A DNA stretch of 64,000 nucleotides from Loripinus fragilis (Eukaryota; Mollusca; Bivalvia; Lucinida; Lucinidae). Position 1 is the stretch's first letter, and each line of letters starts with the position of its first letter. The stretch lies in NCBI GenBank assembly GCA_964019695.1, contig OZ026527.1, positions 79,278,831 to 79,342,830 of the forward strand. The letters run 5' to 3'. The translations under genes were made by a program, and so were the position numbers. The notes beneath the pieces were generated by a model, which saw only the letters and a program-made list of their open reading frames with translations, ran no database searches and was not told where the DNA came from. This document shows positions 1 to 10,803 of this stretch, one piece after another.

Positions 1-2
1 AA

Positions 3-725
3 CATCACATAATTGCTCTCGAAAGAGCGCATGAATTTTTCACGAAAGTACAGCGAAATTTGAGAAAAGCTAAAAAGCGCCAGGCTGATCACGCGAACGC
101 TAAGGTACGAGACGATCAGGAACTAGAAATAGGCGAACCCGTGTTCTTGAAAAAATTTAGGAGACCGAATAAGCACGCCAGTAGATGGATACCTTATTAC
201 AGAGTGGTCGGTAAAACCGGACCGGTCAATTATCAAATACGAAGTCATCTCGATGGCCGAATAATTGACGCGCATCGAACTGGTATCAAGCCAGCCAACA
301 TCGATGAATGGTACCCCCCTAAGGACGAAAATGAACGCGTCCTCAGAAAAGCCGCTTATGTAGTACCCCCCTCGGATTCGAGCTCCGACGAGAGTGGCGA
401 GCCTGATCATACCCCTCGCAAGCGACAGAGGCTTCAGAAGAAAGCTAAGAAACGCGTGAACACCCGTAGGCACTCGAGCAGCGTGTCGTCGGAATCAGAC
501 GACCCTGACGATGATATTCCGTTAAGAGAATTACAGAAAAGATTGCGAATGCAGAAATCGCAAAAGGATCACGAAAACACGGAAGTGACCCCGGAGGTGA
601 GCAGCGAACCAATGGAGATCGACTCCATCTTACCTCCAGTAGGCCCGAAAAGCCGATCCAGTGTAGAGTCTGATCGGTCGGTTAAACTCAAGATGCTGTT
701 TAAGACAGTAGCAGATCTTTTGTAA
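3..725 (+). CDS. C-terminal end of integrase/Pol of an LTR retroelement (partial)
   Basis: The frame is open from the window edge to a TAA at 723-725, so the N-terminal part of Pol lies outside the window. Early residues form a basic helix typical of the region after the integrase catalytic core. A small beta-rich module follows, with WIPYYRV, a GPVNYQI segment and an R/D-rich end near nt 190-300, resembling the GPY/F (SH3-like) DNA-binding domain of Ty3/gypsy integrases. The last ~120 residues are a low-complexity tail of acidic Ser/Asp runs and Lys/Arg clusters (such as RKRQRLQKKAKKR) that could act as a nuclear localisation signal. No chromodomain is visible. Its position just upstream of env fits a gag-pol-env element. 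The family call is fairly secure; the role of the tail is inference. Confidence 0.72.
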   Translation, partial: HHIIALERAHEFFTKVQRNLRKAKKRQADHANAKVRDDQELEIGEPVFLKKFRRPNKHASRWIPYYRVVGKTGPVNYQIRSHLDGRIIDAHRTGIKPANIDEWYPPKDENERVLRKAAYVVPPSDSSSDESGEPDHTPRKRQRLQKKAKKRVNTRRHSSSVSSESDDPDDDIPLRELQKRLRMQKSQKDHENTEVTPEVSSEPMEIDSILPPVGPKSRSSVESDRSVKLKMLFKTVADLL

Positions 726-879
726 GGCTTCTCTGTGTTCTGGCCGAGTTTGCCCGACCAGCGCACAGACATACATGTAATTGTGTTTTACATACTTGTA
801 AATGTTGTTTTTGACAATTAATGTCATGAAAGCGATGTTATACTCTTTGTTAACAGACAGTGTGAATAACTGCAGTATA

Positions 880-926
880 TTTGTAAATAGTAATTAACTT
901 ACTGTGTTTTTATTTTTCCTTATAGG
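880..926 (+). promoter_or_regulatory. Probable 3' splice acceptor for the env mRNA
   Basis: Between pol and env there is a TAATTAAC branch-point-like sequence, a T-rich tract and a TATAG ending at the AG of 924-925, 18 bases before the env ATG at 944. Env genes of retroviruses and errantiviruses are expressed from a spliced subgenomic RNA, so an acceptor here is expected. The donor would lie upstream of the window. Inference from motif and position. Confidence 0.55.
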
Positions 927-943
927 CGACGTGTAAGAGGAAA

Positions 944-1681
944 ATGTATACTACCGTATTAATCCTGCTCACGCTTAGCGTTACAAGGGCTTTAATTTTG
1001 CGTGAAAATGTAGTTTATCATAAAGTCAGTAAGGCCGGACTTATGCAGTCGCGGTGGTTGATATCAATGGTTCTAGAATTAGGTCCTTATAGTAATTTTT
1101 TACTGAAGCTTCAAGACGACATTGAAGCTGCAGATCAGATGGTTATCAAAGCGCAAGCAAAATACCAAGCGCCTGAAAATGCAGGTTTCTTGTTGTCTGT
1201 ATCGAGGCTATTACGAGAAATAGCTTCCTTAAAACACGCGCAACTGGAACTTATGTCGCAGTTCAATTCGCTTAAGTTGATAAAAGCCAGGCAGCGGCGC
1301 AGCCTGTTCCCCTTCTTACAGGGACCCCTGCATTCCTTGTTTGGTATAGTAACAGACGACCAGGTCGCTGGTCTCCGTTCAAACGTAGCCGGTTTGGCAG
1401 AAAATCAAGCCGAGCTGGTGCATGTAGTTGAGAAAAGTTTATCTATCATAAAGATGTCGCGTTTAGGAGTAGACCGAAACAGACAATCGATAAATGACAT
1501 ACTGACGAGTTTGACGGACATGGACAGAAAAATAAAGAATGTGACGGAAGCTTTAGGGAAACAAATTCAAGAAATTAGCTATTTTATTCAATTATATAGT
1601 CAGCTTGACCTTATAGTCGAAGAATTAAAGAGGTTCGTGATAAATGGACAATTTTTGGTTGAGCATTTGAGGACACAATAA
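944..1681 (+). pseudogene. env: Envelope glycoprotein, N-terminal part (F-like env)
   Basis: A 245-residue frame begins with a short hydrophobic signal peptide (about residues 1-16). A furin-type RQRR site lies at residues 116-119, followed directly by a hydrophobic stretch (SLFPFL...LFG) that looks like a fusion peptide. Heptad-rich helical sequence follows to the end. This order of signal peptide, RxRR, fusion peptide and coiled coil resembles the baculovirus-F-like env of insect errantiviruses and related animal Metaviridae. The frame stops at a single TAA (1679-1681), and the same frame stays open directly afterwards, so this is one nonsense change within a larger env gene. An old endogenous copy that cannot make full-length env as it stands. 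Confidence 0.7.
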
Positions 1682-1687
1682 AGTTTC

Positions 1688-2605
1688 ATGTCTTTTTCTA
1701 GGCTGTCCACGAGTATAGTAAACCCCTTCGAATTTAAGAGAGTGCTAGAAGGTATAAGTAGTAGACTTCCCCCCAATTTAAGGTTACCAAGCGACCCGAA
1801 GGACGGTCTCTGGGCATATTACCACTCATTAGAACTGACTACAATCCTTGAGGAAAACCAAATAATTATAGTAACGGTTTTGCCTCTAATGCAGTACGAC
1901 AACCATTTTGAAATATATAAAGTGATAAATCTGCCCGTCCCCATTATGGAGGACTCGCTGGAGTCTACCGATACGCACACGGTGGTGGCCCGATATGACC
2001 TAGAGTCTGTTGGGTTGGCCATCAATCTACAGCGTACGAAATATGTACTTCTTAATCAGAAACATTTAGACCAGTGCACTAATCCCCGTCTAGGCATATG
2101 TGATATGAAACTGCCTATTTACCCTGTCAACTTGAGCAACAAATGTGTTGTATCACTGTTTTTAGACAGCCCTGAGAAAATTAAGAAAACGTGTCACAAA
2201 GTGGTCGTGCCAAATTCCTTTGTACCACAGACCATTTACATTGCTGATGGCCTGTGGGTAGTCGTCTCGCGTAGAGAATTGCGTTTTTCCGTAACCTGTC
2301 AAGAACAGAACAGAACAACCAAGTCAGTTATAATGAAACCCCCTCTTGACGTGTTAGCCATATCAAAAAAATGTGAGGCGAGTAATGACTATGTGTCATT
2401 AATGCCCTATTTTATGTCCAAGTCCACTGAAATAATTACAGATAATTTTGTATCTATGATGAAGGACAAACTTAATTTAACTAGCCTTTCTATTTGGAAG
2501 CCGTTTTTGAAAAACATTACCCATTACGAACACACGATAATGCCGGACAAGCTTAAGGCCCTAGACTCCATTCCAATGGATCAATTGAAGAATTACATGC
2601 GCTAA
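1688..2605 (+). pseudogene. env: Envelope glycoprotein, middle ectodomain part
   Basis: This segment is in the same frame as the preceding env piece, from which it is separated by one in-frame stop. The 305 residues contain several Cys (CTNPRLGIC, NKCVV, KTCHK, VTCQE, KKCEA) and NxS/T sequons (NLS, NRT, NLT, NIT), as expected for a disulfide-bonded glycosylated ectodomain. No transmembrane segment is present. It ends at a TAA (2603-2605); the membrane anchor follows in another frame, implying a small indel between about 2,590 and 2,650. Confidence 0.65.
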
Positions 2606-2649
2606 GACCTATAGAACCTACCATTGAACTGCCCGACTGGGCATATGCC

Positions 2650-2934
2650 ATGCTAACCCTAGTAATTGCCGTTGGTGTGGGAATATGCATCTTTGTATAT
2701 TGTAAATATTATAAACATAAGAAATTGCCCTGTTTCTCTAGGTTACGTGGAGTCAGGAGGTCGGACGGTTCGACGAAGGATTACGCTCTGGTTTCGACGA
2801 AGTCGAATGGTCATGTGTCGACCATGCCGCTTGAGGGTAGCGCGCCAGTCAGCGACAATCGAGAGGACATCGAGATGAAGAATATCATCACGAAGATGTA
2901 CCCAACCTTGAACTTGGCAGATCCTGTGAACTAG
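2650..2934 (+). pseudogene. env: Envelope glycoprotein, transmembrane anchor and cytoplasmic tail
   Basis: The 94 residues begin with about 20 hydrophobic residues (LVIAVGVGICIFVY), then a basic stop-transfer stretch (KYYKHKK) and a polar tail of about 65 residues. The frame differs from the ectodomain piece upstream, so the env gene carries a frameshift as well as a nonsense change. The piece is short but is exactly the segment missing from the upstream env fragments, so the assignment is good although it has no homology signature of its own. Confidence 0.6.
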
Positions 2935-3164
2935 CATCTTGTTATGTTTTGACCAGTCGCATATCATGTATATAGATGTCAATGTATGCAGTTAACGATG
3001 TTGTTCGAGATGATCAACGCTTGTACATGTAATACTTGTATGTATTCTCCTGAGGTTTTCAACGCTCTTCAGTCTTCAAAGTACATTTATTCGAATTGTC
3101 TCACATCCTCTAGCAACTCAGCGCTAAGGGCTCCAACTAGGAGAGGATAGCTGAGTAGAGGTTT

Positions 3165-3450
3165 GGGGTGAGACGATTCGAACGAAACGACGTTGAGACG
3201 ATTCAACCATGATGAGACGATACTATGGTGATACGATTCTACCATGGTGATACGATTCTACTATGGTGAGACGATACTATGATGAGACGATTCTACTAAG
3301 GTGAGACGATTCTATGGTGAGACGAATCTACTATGGTGAGACGATTCTACTATGGTGAGACGATTCTATTGTGAGATGGTTCAACGGTGAGATGGTTCTA
3401 TGGTGAGATGGTTCTATGGGGAGATGGTTCTACTATGGTGAGACGGTTCT
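3165..3450 (+). repeat. Degenerate ~20-bp tandem array between env and LTR
   Basis: About 14 imperfect copies of a unit like GTGAGACGATTCTACTATG. Copies drift in length (about 15-21 bp), and the last third shifts from GACGATTC to GATGGTTC. The array lies in the 3' untranslated part of the retroelement, upstream of the presumed polypurine tract and LTR. No coding potential. Confidence 0.8.
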
Positions 3451-3469
3451 ATGGTATCTTTGGGAAGAC

Positions 3470-4271
3470 GTAATGGAGAGCCAGGGAGAATTACTTTGTG
3501 AAATTTTTATGTAAAAGATGTTCTCAGTCAACGCAATCCTGAATTGTTATGTAGCCATGCGGTGGACTTGCTCTAGGGAGAAAGTCTAATGCATGAGTAA
3601 CAACAAGTGGAATCTTTTTGAAAAAGAATTGGAACTTTAAATATTGGGTGTTAAATGGTAGATATAAAGTATAGAGGGTTGTGAACTGAGAGCTTCTTGA
3701 AGAACTGAGGTCCGTGTTGTGATTGAGCCATTCCTATGCCGGTGGCATGTGGAAACGTGTCTGAAAATCTCACTGTGTTAGCGCTGTGACAGGGTTCGAG
3801 CCTACTGGTAGTAGTTCGAACTTTGGCGTGGAGCTGTGTAACACAGTGAGAGGTAGGGGCCCTTTGTGAGCGGGGAGTCCGTCTGTAAAGCATTAGTGTA
3901 CAGGTTGTACCAACATGTACTACTAATGGTCAAGGCTTGTTAAAGCATGTTTTCATGACTTAGAGAATTAATTGCTTCTGGACATCAGAAGGACAGTACG
4001 TGACTCCTTGCCTATATATACTACAAGGCCCCAGACACTAGTTAGTTTTTAGTTCTATTGAGGTAACTCTTCGCACCATGTCCGTATAGAACTGACTCAG
4101 ACACAACGCACATAGACCTCAGGTCTGCGCTGTGGCGCTGGCCTGTTTATGTAAAAGTACTGAGAATTGCATATTCTGAAATGTCTTGTTTATTTCTATT
4201 TGGTTTGGCTTAATAATTATTTATCTAAAGAAACTTTTTGGGTTGCCTCATAAATTTTCGTATAACGGACA
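3470..4271 (+). mobile_element. Probable 3' LTR region of the env-bearing retroelement
   Basis: After the tandem array comes a purine-rich stretch (GGAGAGCCAGGGAGAA, ~3474-3489) that could be the polypurine tract, then TG-starting sequence. A core promoter is visible: CCTATATATACTAC near 4012, followed by about 60 nt of transcribed-leader-like sequence. A plausible end is ...GGACA near 4271. The 5' LTR lies outside the window, so neither boundary could be checked by pairing LTRs; both are estimates. Confidence 0.4.
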
Positions 4272-4282
4272 TGGTAACGTTT

Positions 4283-4351
4283 GTACTAGGGGTAAGCTGC
4301 TTCCTCCTAGTACGATATATACGGGTGTAAACAGCGATTGTGTTACACCCA
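4283..4351. repeat. Two short hairpins
   Basis: GTACTAGG pairs with CCTAGTAC (about 4283-4312), and GGGTGTAA pairs with TTACACCC (about 4323-4351). They sit between the presumed LTR end and a MITE. Function unknown; they may be ends of small decayed elements. Confidence 0.5.
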
Positions 4352-4405
4352 CCACGTGTTCACGCAGCTTGAAGCTAATCATTGCTCTAAAAAACACTGT
4401 ATCAT

Positions 4406-4573
4406 CACACCGGGTAGGTGGCAATCGAAAACGCTCTTGACAGTCGACGAATGCGGATCAAAATTCGCTAGAAACAGTGTTTTCGATTGCAATCGAAAAC
4501 TCTGTTTCTGGAGATTTTTAATCTACGTTCGTCGATGGTATCAACGTTTTCGATTGCCGCCTACCCGTTGTGG
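4406..4573. mobile_element. Fold-back MITE, family A, copy 1
   Basis: Ends are inverted copies: CCGGGTAGGTGGCAATCG at the left and its complement CGATTGCCGCCTACCCG at the right. The interior is also self-complementary (GTTTTCGATTGCAATCGAAAAC near the centre). About 165 bp with no coding capacity. Three related copies lie at 27.7, 29.1 and 29.4 kb, which shows it is a mobile family. Confidence 0.75.
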
Positions 4574-4670
4574 TCAGGTCAGGGTCCGAATGCGTGATAT
4601 TTTAGGCTAAAAATGACCGCAACTTTTTTTTAAAGCTTCGTGTAGATATTTGTATATTTTGTAAATGTTC

Positions 4671-5634
4671 TAAAAAAAACTCCAGCTGTTAAGTTTTTAG
4701 ACTTAATTTTTCGCAATAACTTTTTTATCTTCAATTTTAGCAAAATTTGTTCGCGATGAAAGTTGTAGAGGAGAATTTCCGCCAACTTCTCCAAAAGGTC
4801 TTGTGCTTGTTGCGCAAACAGATTTTTGTGTATATAGATGAAGATTTTGCAATAAATTGAATTCATCCTAAATTTCTAAGTCTTTTAATGACAGGTATAA
4901 TTCGTATTGGCGTGACAGAAAGGGGTAGTTTCAAAAAATATTCGGAAGCAGTGCATATCCCGCTCTTCAAAGGCTACTGCCGTTAACAAACTCAGAATTT
5001 ACCGTGCATATGCAGAATCAACTTATTGCACCTTTAAGTGATATTCCAATGTTTTACATCAAATATCTCACAATGCACAAAGTGCACATGCATGCAGGTG
5101 CAATAAGGCAGTTATTGTATGGTTGTGCGTATGTACGGGGGATAATCCACTCGCTAAAGCTCGTGGATCATCCTCCCGTACATACGCACAAACCATACAA
5201 TAACTTACACTTAAAGCAGGCTCATGTGTAGGAACAAAGACCGGGTTATCGCATGCCGTGCATTTTTTCTTTTGTACACGTGCTATGAAATGTGCAGTTT
5301 TGAGATGGCCCTCCTAGCTTAACGCACGAGCGAATCAGGCGCGCTTTCTGTTACATTTGAACAAGCCATCCATCGCTTTAATAATTGAATTAGGGCGGTG
5401 CAATGTAATTTTTGACTGACATCTTGGACGTTTATTTGCGCTTTGCTTAAAATGTTCAAAGAGTGCATCTAAGCACAGATTAAGCTGCAGCATCAATGAT
5501 GTTGGAACCATTTGGAGAAGTTGGCGGAGATGTTCCTGAATACTTTTCATCGTGAACACATTTTGCTAAAATTTAAGATAAAAAAGTTATTGCGAAAAAT
5601 TAAGTCTAAAAACTTAGCAGCTGGAGTTTTTTTA
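4671..5634. mobile_element. Fold-back element with ~120-bp inverted repeat arms
   Basis: The left arm (4671-4790, starting TAAAAAAAACTCCAGCTG) is complementary to the right arm (5514-5634, ending CAGCTGGAGTTTTTTTA), sharing blocks such as AACTTTTTTATCTT and GGAGAANTTNCCGCCAACTT. Between the arms is another long hairpin (5111-5204) in which about 40 bases around GTGCGTATGTACGGG recur inverted after a short spacer. No transposase; probably a non-autonomous DNA element. No TSD identified. Confidence 0.65.
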
Positions 5635-5649
5635 GTGACTTATAAATGT

Positions 5650-7431
5650 AACGTACGCGGCCCTTAAGTCGTCACTTTGACGCATTTAAGCGATTGCCCC
5701 GGATAAGAGACACTCACTGGCTAAGAATAGACTTTATCAGATGGTAGTTTAATCATCCAGCTAGTCGATAAACTAAAGAAAATGGTTTGAAACCACCCGA
5801 AAATATCTTTAAAAGACCGATTTTGTCAAGAGGGGTCTGTCTGACGACTTTAGGACCACCAAGACTTAAAGTCGACGATGTGTGGTGTTTTTGTGATCCT
5901 ATATGCGCAGTGTATGTCTGAGTGGTGGCGCTTATTTATCGAACTGGGTGTGTGCTTGGTCCCAGAGACGTCCTGGTGGTCTGAGCGCTGGTGCTATGGT
6001 GTATGGGCGTTCTAGGCATGAGTGATAGCGTTTGTAGTCGTAGGAGTGTACTATATGTTCAAGTGGTGGTGGAGGTCGTCTTAGGGATACACTGGTGGTC
6101 AGAGAGTCAGTGTTGATGGTCCCAGGAACGTACTGAAGGTCTCAGTGGTGGTGTTGGTGGTCCTATGGACGAACTGAAGGTATGAGTGGCAATGCTCGCG
6201 GTCGTAGGGGTGTTGTTTAATTGAGTGACGGTGTAGGTGGTCGAAGGGACGTATTGAAGTTCTAAGTGCCTTATTGGTGGTCCAAGGAACGTATTGAAGG
6301 TACGAGTGGCGGTATTGGTGGGCTTACAAGACAAGGTCTTAGTGGGTATGCTGCTGGTCGTTAGGGTATTTTGTTGCCCTTAGTATCGAAATTGGCAGTC
6401 CTTGATGTGTAATGAAGCTCTAAATGGTGGTGGTGGTTTGGATGTATACTTAGGGGCGATGATCCAATAAACATACATGAGAGTACATCTATATATATAG
6501 TTCGGCGTATGCTTAAACTGAATATCTGATGCCAATTCAACCAAAATTGAAATTGTTGGTCGGGTACATGTAGAAAATTGAATGTCTTAATTCAGGTGTT
6601 AATAGTCCCGTAGGCGTACTGAATGTGGTTGCTCTACATGGGCCACTTTATAAGTAACCATGTCTTTGGGGTTTGCAACCTATGCTGATTCAAACTGGCC
6701 TGCTCAGCTACAGAGACTTGAAATTTAGGAATTGAAAATTATGAGCATTTAATATACTATTTAGACAACGAAAACAAGAGCTGACCAGACCGTACAGGCT
6801 ATTATAGCGGAAAATGAAAACACTGGCACATCTACGGCACTGCCCTGATGCATCAGAGGTTAAGCCCCGGCACTTAAGGCCCCACTATGTCCCCGGTATC
6901 TATGGCCCCTAAGGGGTCGGAGATACAAATGACTGTTAAAATTCATTGTTTTAGAAGAGACGAAGTGAGTAAAAAGGCAGAAAAATCACTCATTTTCTTG
7001 AAGCCCAAAAGTCGGCAGGCCGGACCTTAAGTCGTCATCTCACTTTTCAACCAATTATTTCGGTTAGAGGTTGTCATATCGGCCAAAAGGACGTAATTAT
7101 TGCTAATTCGATATCTTCTGTGCATGTAAAAACGCATGTGTTTATGTGGGACTGATGTACAGTTAATTTGTTTCGCCGGATCGATATCAATATCGCCTTC
7201 AACTCTCGACAGACTCCAAATTTTGCATGCAATTGGGTACCCCCATTCCAATGCCTACCACTCGGACACATTTTATAGGGCGGCTGTACTTTATATATCA
7301 ATCCATAGGGCAGATAATTTCCTTTCAAATGATGCCCCCTCTAAGAAGTTTCGATGATTTGGACGGAAAAGAGCGAGGCCAAAAGAAAACTGACGACCTT
7401 AGGGCTATGACGACTTTAGGGCCGCGTACGT
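5650..7431. mobile_element. 1.8-kb non-autonomous TIR element
   Basis: The left end ACGTACGCGGCCCTTAAGTC is matched inverted by GACTTTAGGGCCGCGTACGT at the right, differing at one position over about 23 bp. Both ends are flanked by TA, consistent with a TA target duplication (Tc1/mariner style). The subterminal motif CCTTAAGTCGTC recurs near 7025. The interior holds a degenerate tandem array (separate entry) and no credible coding region. Confidence 0.65.
5880..6450. repeat. Degenerate tandem array inside the 1.8-kb TIR element
   Basis: Repeats of roughly 50-60 bp share a core like GGTGGTCCNAGGNACGTA followed by TGAAGGT and GAGTGG. Copies are strongly diverged, so an old array. Short open frames here reflect the repeats, not genes. 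Confidence 0.6.
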
Positions 7432-8157
7432 TAGGCATATATTTGATAGATGTTTTTTGAAGGAGTTGACAATGATCTGCTTAAAGATAATCGAAGCAAT
7501 TAGAAGAGTTGTTAATTGTTGAGTGGAATGTCATCATGGCGGTGGTATTTTAAATATTAATTGTTCAATTAATGATTACGAACGTTTTGAGTATATTCTT
7601 TAAGTCAAAGTATATTTAGATCATAGGTATCATACTTAAATTCTGTGAGTAATTTTCAGTTTAAATGCCTGAAAAGCCCCTTGTAGATTGAGGATATAGC
7701 AGAACAGAATACTATTTGAGAAAAATCCTTTGTTTGTGTATTTATATAGGCTAGATAATGCATCATGTACATATTGTATAATATTCGAAACAAAATAAAA
7801 TTTCTATGTCTTTGCATGTCTATGTCATCAACTTTATGTGAGCAAGACTGCTGTTGCAGGTCTACTTGTAAATCGTGAGTCGTCTATCATACATGTATCG
7901 TTCTGGAATGGCATTTTATCATCTATGAGCGTGGACAGTTTGCTTCAAATAATTTCTAAACCACTGGAAAGATTTGGATCAGAGGTGATCCATCTGAGCT
8001 TGTTACAAACACTTTAGAATACGGCAAGTATATTGTTAGTAATCAGACTCAGGGTATAACTATAGAATCTGTGCGCCATAATTTGTTTGGTTCATTGGGC
8101 AAATGTGCTTGAACATAGATTACATGGAAGTAATGTAAAATGTTTAACATCTATTAT
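7432..8157. other. Unassigned AT-rich stretch
   Basis: I see no credible gene, RNA gene or clear inverted repeat in this interval on either strand. Confidence 0.5.
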
Positions 8158-8186
8158 GAGGGTTAGGGTTAGGTTAGGGTTAGGGT
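8158..8186 (+). repeat. Interstitial telomere-like repeat
   Basis: About four TTAGGG units in a row with one copy shortened to TTAGG. TTAGGG is the telomere repeat of molluscs and vertebrates. Short interstitial tracts commonly arise from break repair or telomerase-like priming. Confidence 0.85.
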
Positions 8187-9530
8187 ATTGCTTGGTAGCT
8201 GCTATATTCAATCTAGCTACTGAAAGAATGGGTCGGATAAGTGGCGGACATATTCTATAGTTGCTCCCAGACTCAGTATAGTGCAGTAAGCTAATTTCGC
8301 TAATAATGTAATTTCGCCTGTTGAACATTCCCACCGTTTTTCACTTGTGTGACCACAGGGGTAACAAGTCGTTTATTATTATATGATAATTTAATTTTAA
8401 CGATGAAAACGCTTCAGTAATAATGACAGCAATTCAAGGTTGGCAAAATGCCGACAAATAAGCATATTTGCCATGCCAGTGGCATTTACCAGGAAATACC
8501 GGGAAATAATGGCAAATAATGGAAAATACTGGCAAATATGATTTACAACCATCCACATTTAGATTGGTTATTTCAATAAAGAGGTTATTTGTCTAAATAT
8601 TTCATTTCTACTAGTTTATCAGGCTATCAGCTAAATTATCTGAGTTTAAGGTACAAGTCTCATTCTTTAAACATTCAAATTTAAAAAGTGAATTTTAGAA
8701 GAAGTAAAAAAACCTGTTTCGTACCTGCCAAAGTACTCATAAGTTGGCTTGTGCATAGTTACAGATAAGGTTGGGTGAGTGACCCTTATCTGTACTATAA
8801 ATCAATTAAAGACACTCCTGTTTGTGGTCACCTTGACTTTAATTGTCTTAAGTTAAAATATGAAGTATTTAAGTTAGGTGTTTGGATGTCAGAGTGACCC
8901 TTATCTGTACTATAAAGACACCCCTGTCTGTGGTCACCTGTTAAGTTGAAATATAAAGTCAATCATGACATCCTATTGTTCATCCTTGCCCAAGGCTATA
9001 CAGTATCCAGTTGGGGATGTGTTGTTTTAACAGTTTATGACATGCACAGGTGTCAAACAATTTCCAGATACACAGGTAGATTTTCTCCCAATTTAAAGGT
9101 CAAATTAGATTAAACCATTGTCCTGCTGAACCCAGAATTAACCCTTGTCCTGTTGATTCCATTTTTGAAACACTAGATCCTGATCAGCTGGTTTCCTTCA
9201 GAGGCCATCTTATCACGATCTACACTGTTTTCCACACTAATTGAAAATACAGATTTAAGCTAAACAGGATAATATTTGGGAGAAGTGTACATAAAATACT
9301 CAGCATGTTAAGGGCTAAAGATACTATTTATTGTTAAAAAATTATTTCAAAATTTCATATTAGGATATTTTAACATGTTTACATGTATTCAAAGGTTTTA
9401 TGCTAGTACTGTAGCCTCATATTCAATATTTACATTTTCACTCATTTAGTTAAATTGTACTATTTTAAGTCAATTTCTTAAAGATATCTGTAACCAAGAT
9501 TTATCTCTTTTTGTATACCTTTGCTGAATC
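8187..9530. other. Unassigned AT-rich stretch around the duplication
   Basis: Apart from the duplicated segment and a GGCAAAT/TGGCAAATA-rich patch at 8440-8545, I see no gene or structured element here. Confidence 0.4.
8776..8945 (+). repeat. Duplicated ~55-bp segment
   Basis: GAGTGACCCTTATCTGTACT, then a spacer and GACACYCCTGTYTGTGGTCACCT, occurs twice (about 8776-8834 and 8890-8941), with a TTAAGTTRAAATAT motif after each. A local duplication with no coding content. Confidence 0.7.
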
Positions 9531-9534
9531 AAGA

Positions 9535-9723
9535 ACTTGAGGTCATTGTTATAAATTGATCAAACCAAGATGTGAAACCAGTTTTAGGCTCCGAAGCTTT
9601 TCTCAGCGGGTTATAACGGACTGGAACAGTTTACCATATGATGTTGTTACTGCACAAACATTGAACAGTTTCAAAAATAGAGTGGACAAGTTTTGGAGCG
9701 GTGAAGATATGTACTGTTTCTAA
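9535..9723 (+). pseudogene. 3' remnant of a LINE (non-LTR) reverse transcriptase ORF
   Basis: One frame reads to a TAA at 9721-9723 and contains SQRVITDWNSLP followed by VVTAQTLNSFKNRVDKFW. This WNSLP...SLNxFKxxLDxxW pattern is the characteristic C-terminus of the ORF2 of many metazoan LINEs (CR1/Jockey/RTE-like). The upstream part is not readable as RT, so this is a 5'-truncated, dead copy, as is usual for target-primed reverse transcription. The exact clade cannot be told from this tail. Confidence 0.72.
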
Positions 9724-9951
9724 GATGTCTCAGTAAATGAGATCTTTGTAAACAAGAAATGAGATCTGTCACCACACATGTTAAACCATATAACAAAAGA
9801 AAACATTAGTTCAGTACCATAAGAAGAAACAAAGATAGAAGGCTTAAAAAGGGTTACCTTACTTATGAGCCTACCAACGATTCTACAGTATTCTACGGTA
9901 TACCAAAAGCCATCTGATCAGGATCCACACTGCTATAAATTATTTGCTTAT

Positions 9952-10061
9952 AATTGGTTTGGTGCAGGCTCGAGGGTGCAGGTGTCCATGAAAAAAGTTT
10001 GAAAGGAATTGGTTTGGTGCAGGCTCGAGGGTGCAGGTGTCCATGAAAAAAGTTTGAGAGG
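9952..10061 (+). repeat. Tandem duplication of a 55-bp unit
   Basis: Two nearly identical 55-bp copies begin at 9952 and 10007 with AATTGGTTTGGTGCAGGCTC. The high identity suggests a recent duplication. Confidence 0.85.
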
Positions 10062-10604
10062 AGTGTAACGCATGTGGGTGATTTCAATAAAAATGCATCC
10101 AAAGTGTGGCATTTGGGGTCAAATTTCAAAATTGCTCTATCATTATCTTTTTTACGTCATCCTAACCACACACCCAGGGAGCGGAAGTGACTGGACAATT
10201 GCAAGTGAACAGCAAAATACGGCACTTGTGACGTTGTACATTGGAGGTTCAGTCACTTGCTCTCAACGAAAACACAGGGTGCATAAATATGTCAACACAG
10301 CGACCATTTGTGTATCTGTCATGAATTCATTCATACTCACGTAAGTTTCCAGATAATTATCCTGTAAATAGGTAATATTAAAACTGATATTTGTCATCGT
10401 TCTCTTAAAAATAATGAGACTGATCAATCCATTGATGCTTTGTTTCAATGTGATCACTTTGTAAAGTTGGAATGAAATATAACATAAAAATAAAGTTTGT
10501 ACGTTCTTCTTATTTATCTACCTTCTTAAATTACATATCATGTTTCTTCTTGAATAAAAGTTGCTTAAAGAGTGTTAACTGGAATAATATGTAATGATTT
10601 GGAA

Positions 10605-10803
10605 TGTAGGACAAAACATCCCGGGACAAAACATTCCATGCCATTTTTTGACACCCCGGACAAAACATCCCACATCGATTTGCCGACCTGGACAAAACAT
10701 CCTATGTAGTTTTTGTCACCCTGGACAAAACATCCCATGCCATTTTTGCCGCCCCTGACAAAACATTCCATGCCATTTCTGCCACCCCGGACAAAACATC
10801 CCA
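10605..10803 (-). repeat. 36-bp minisatellite, inverted arm
   Basis: About five to six units containing GACAAAACATCCCATGCC and CACCCCGGACAAAACATCC. Read on the minus strand it is the same unit as the array at 11213-11410, so the two arrays face each other across about 400 bp. Short frames across it (repeated GMGCFVRGG-type peptides) are by-products. Confidence 0.85.
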
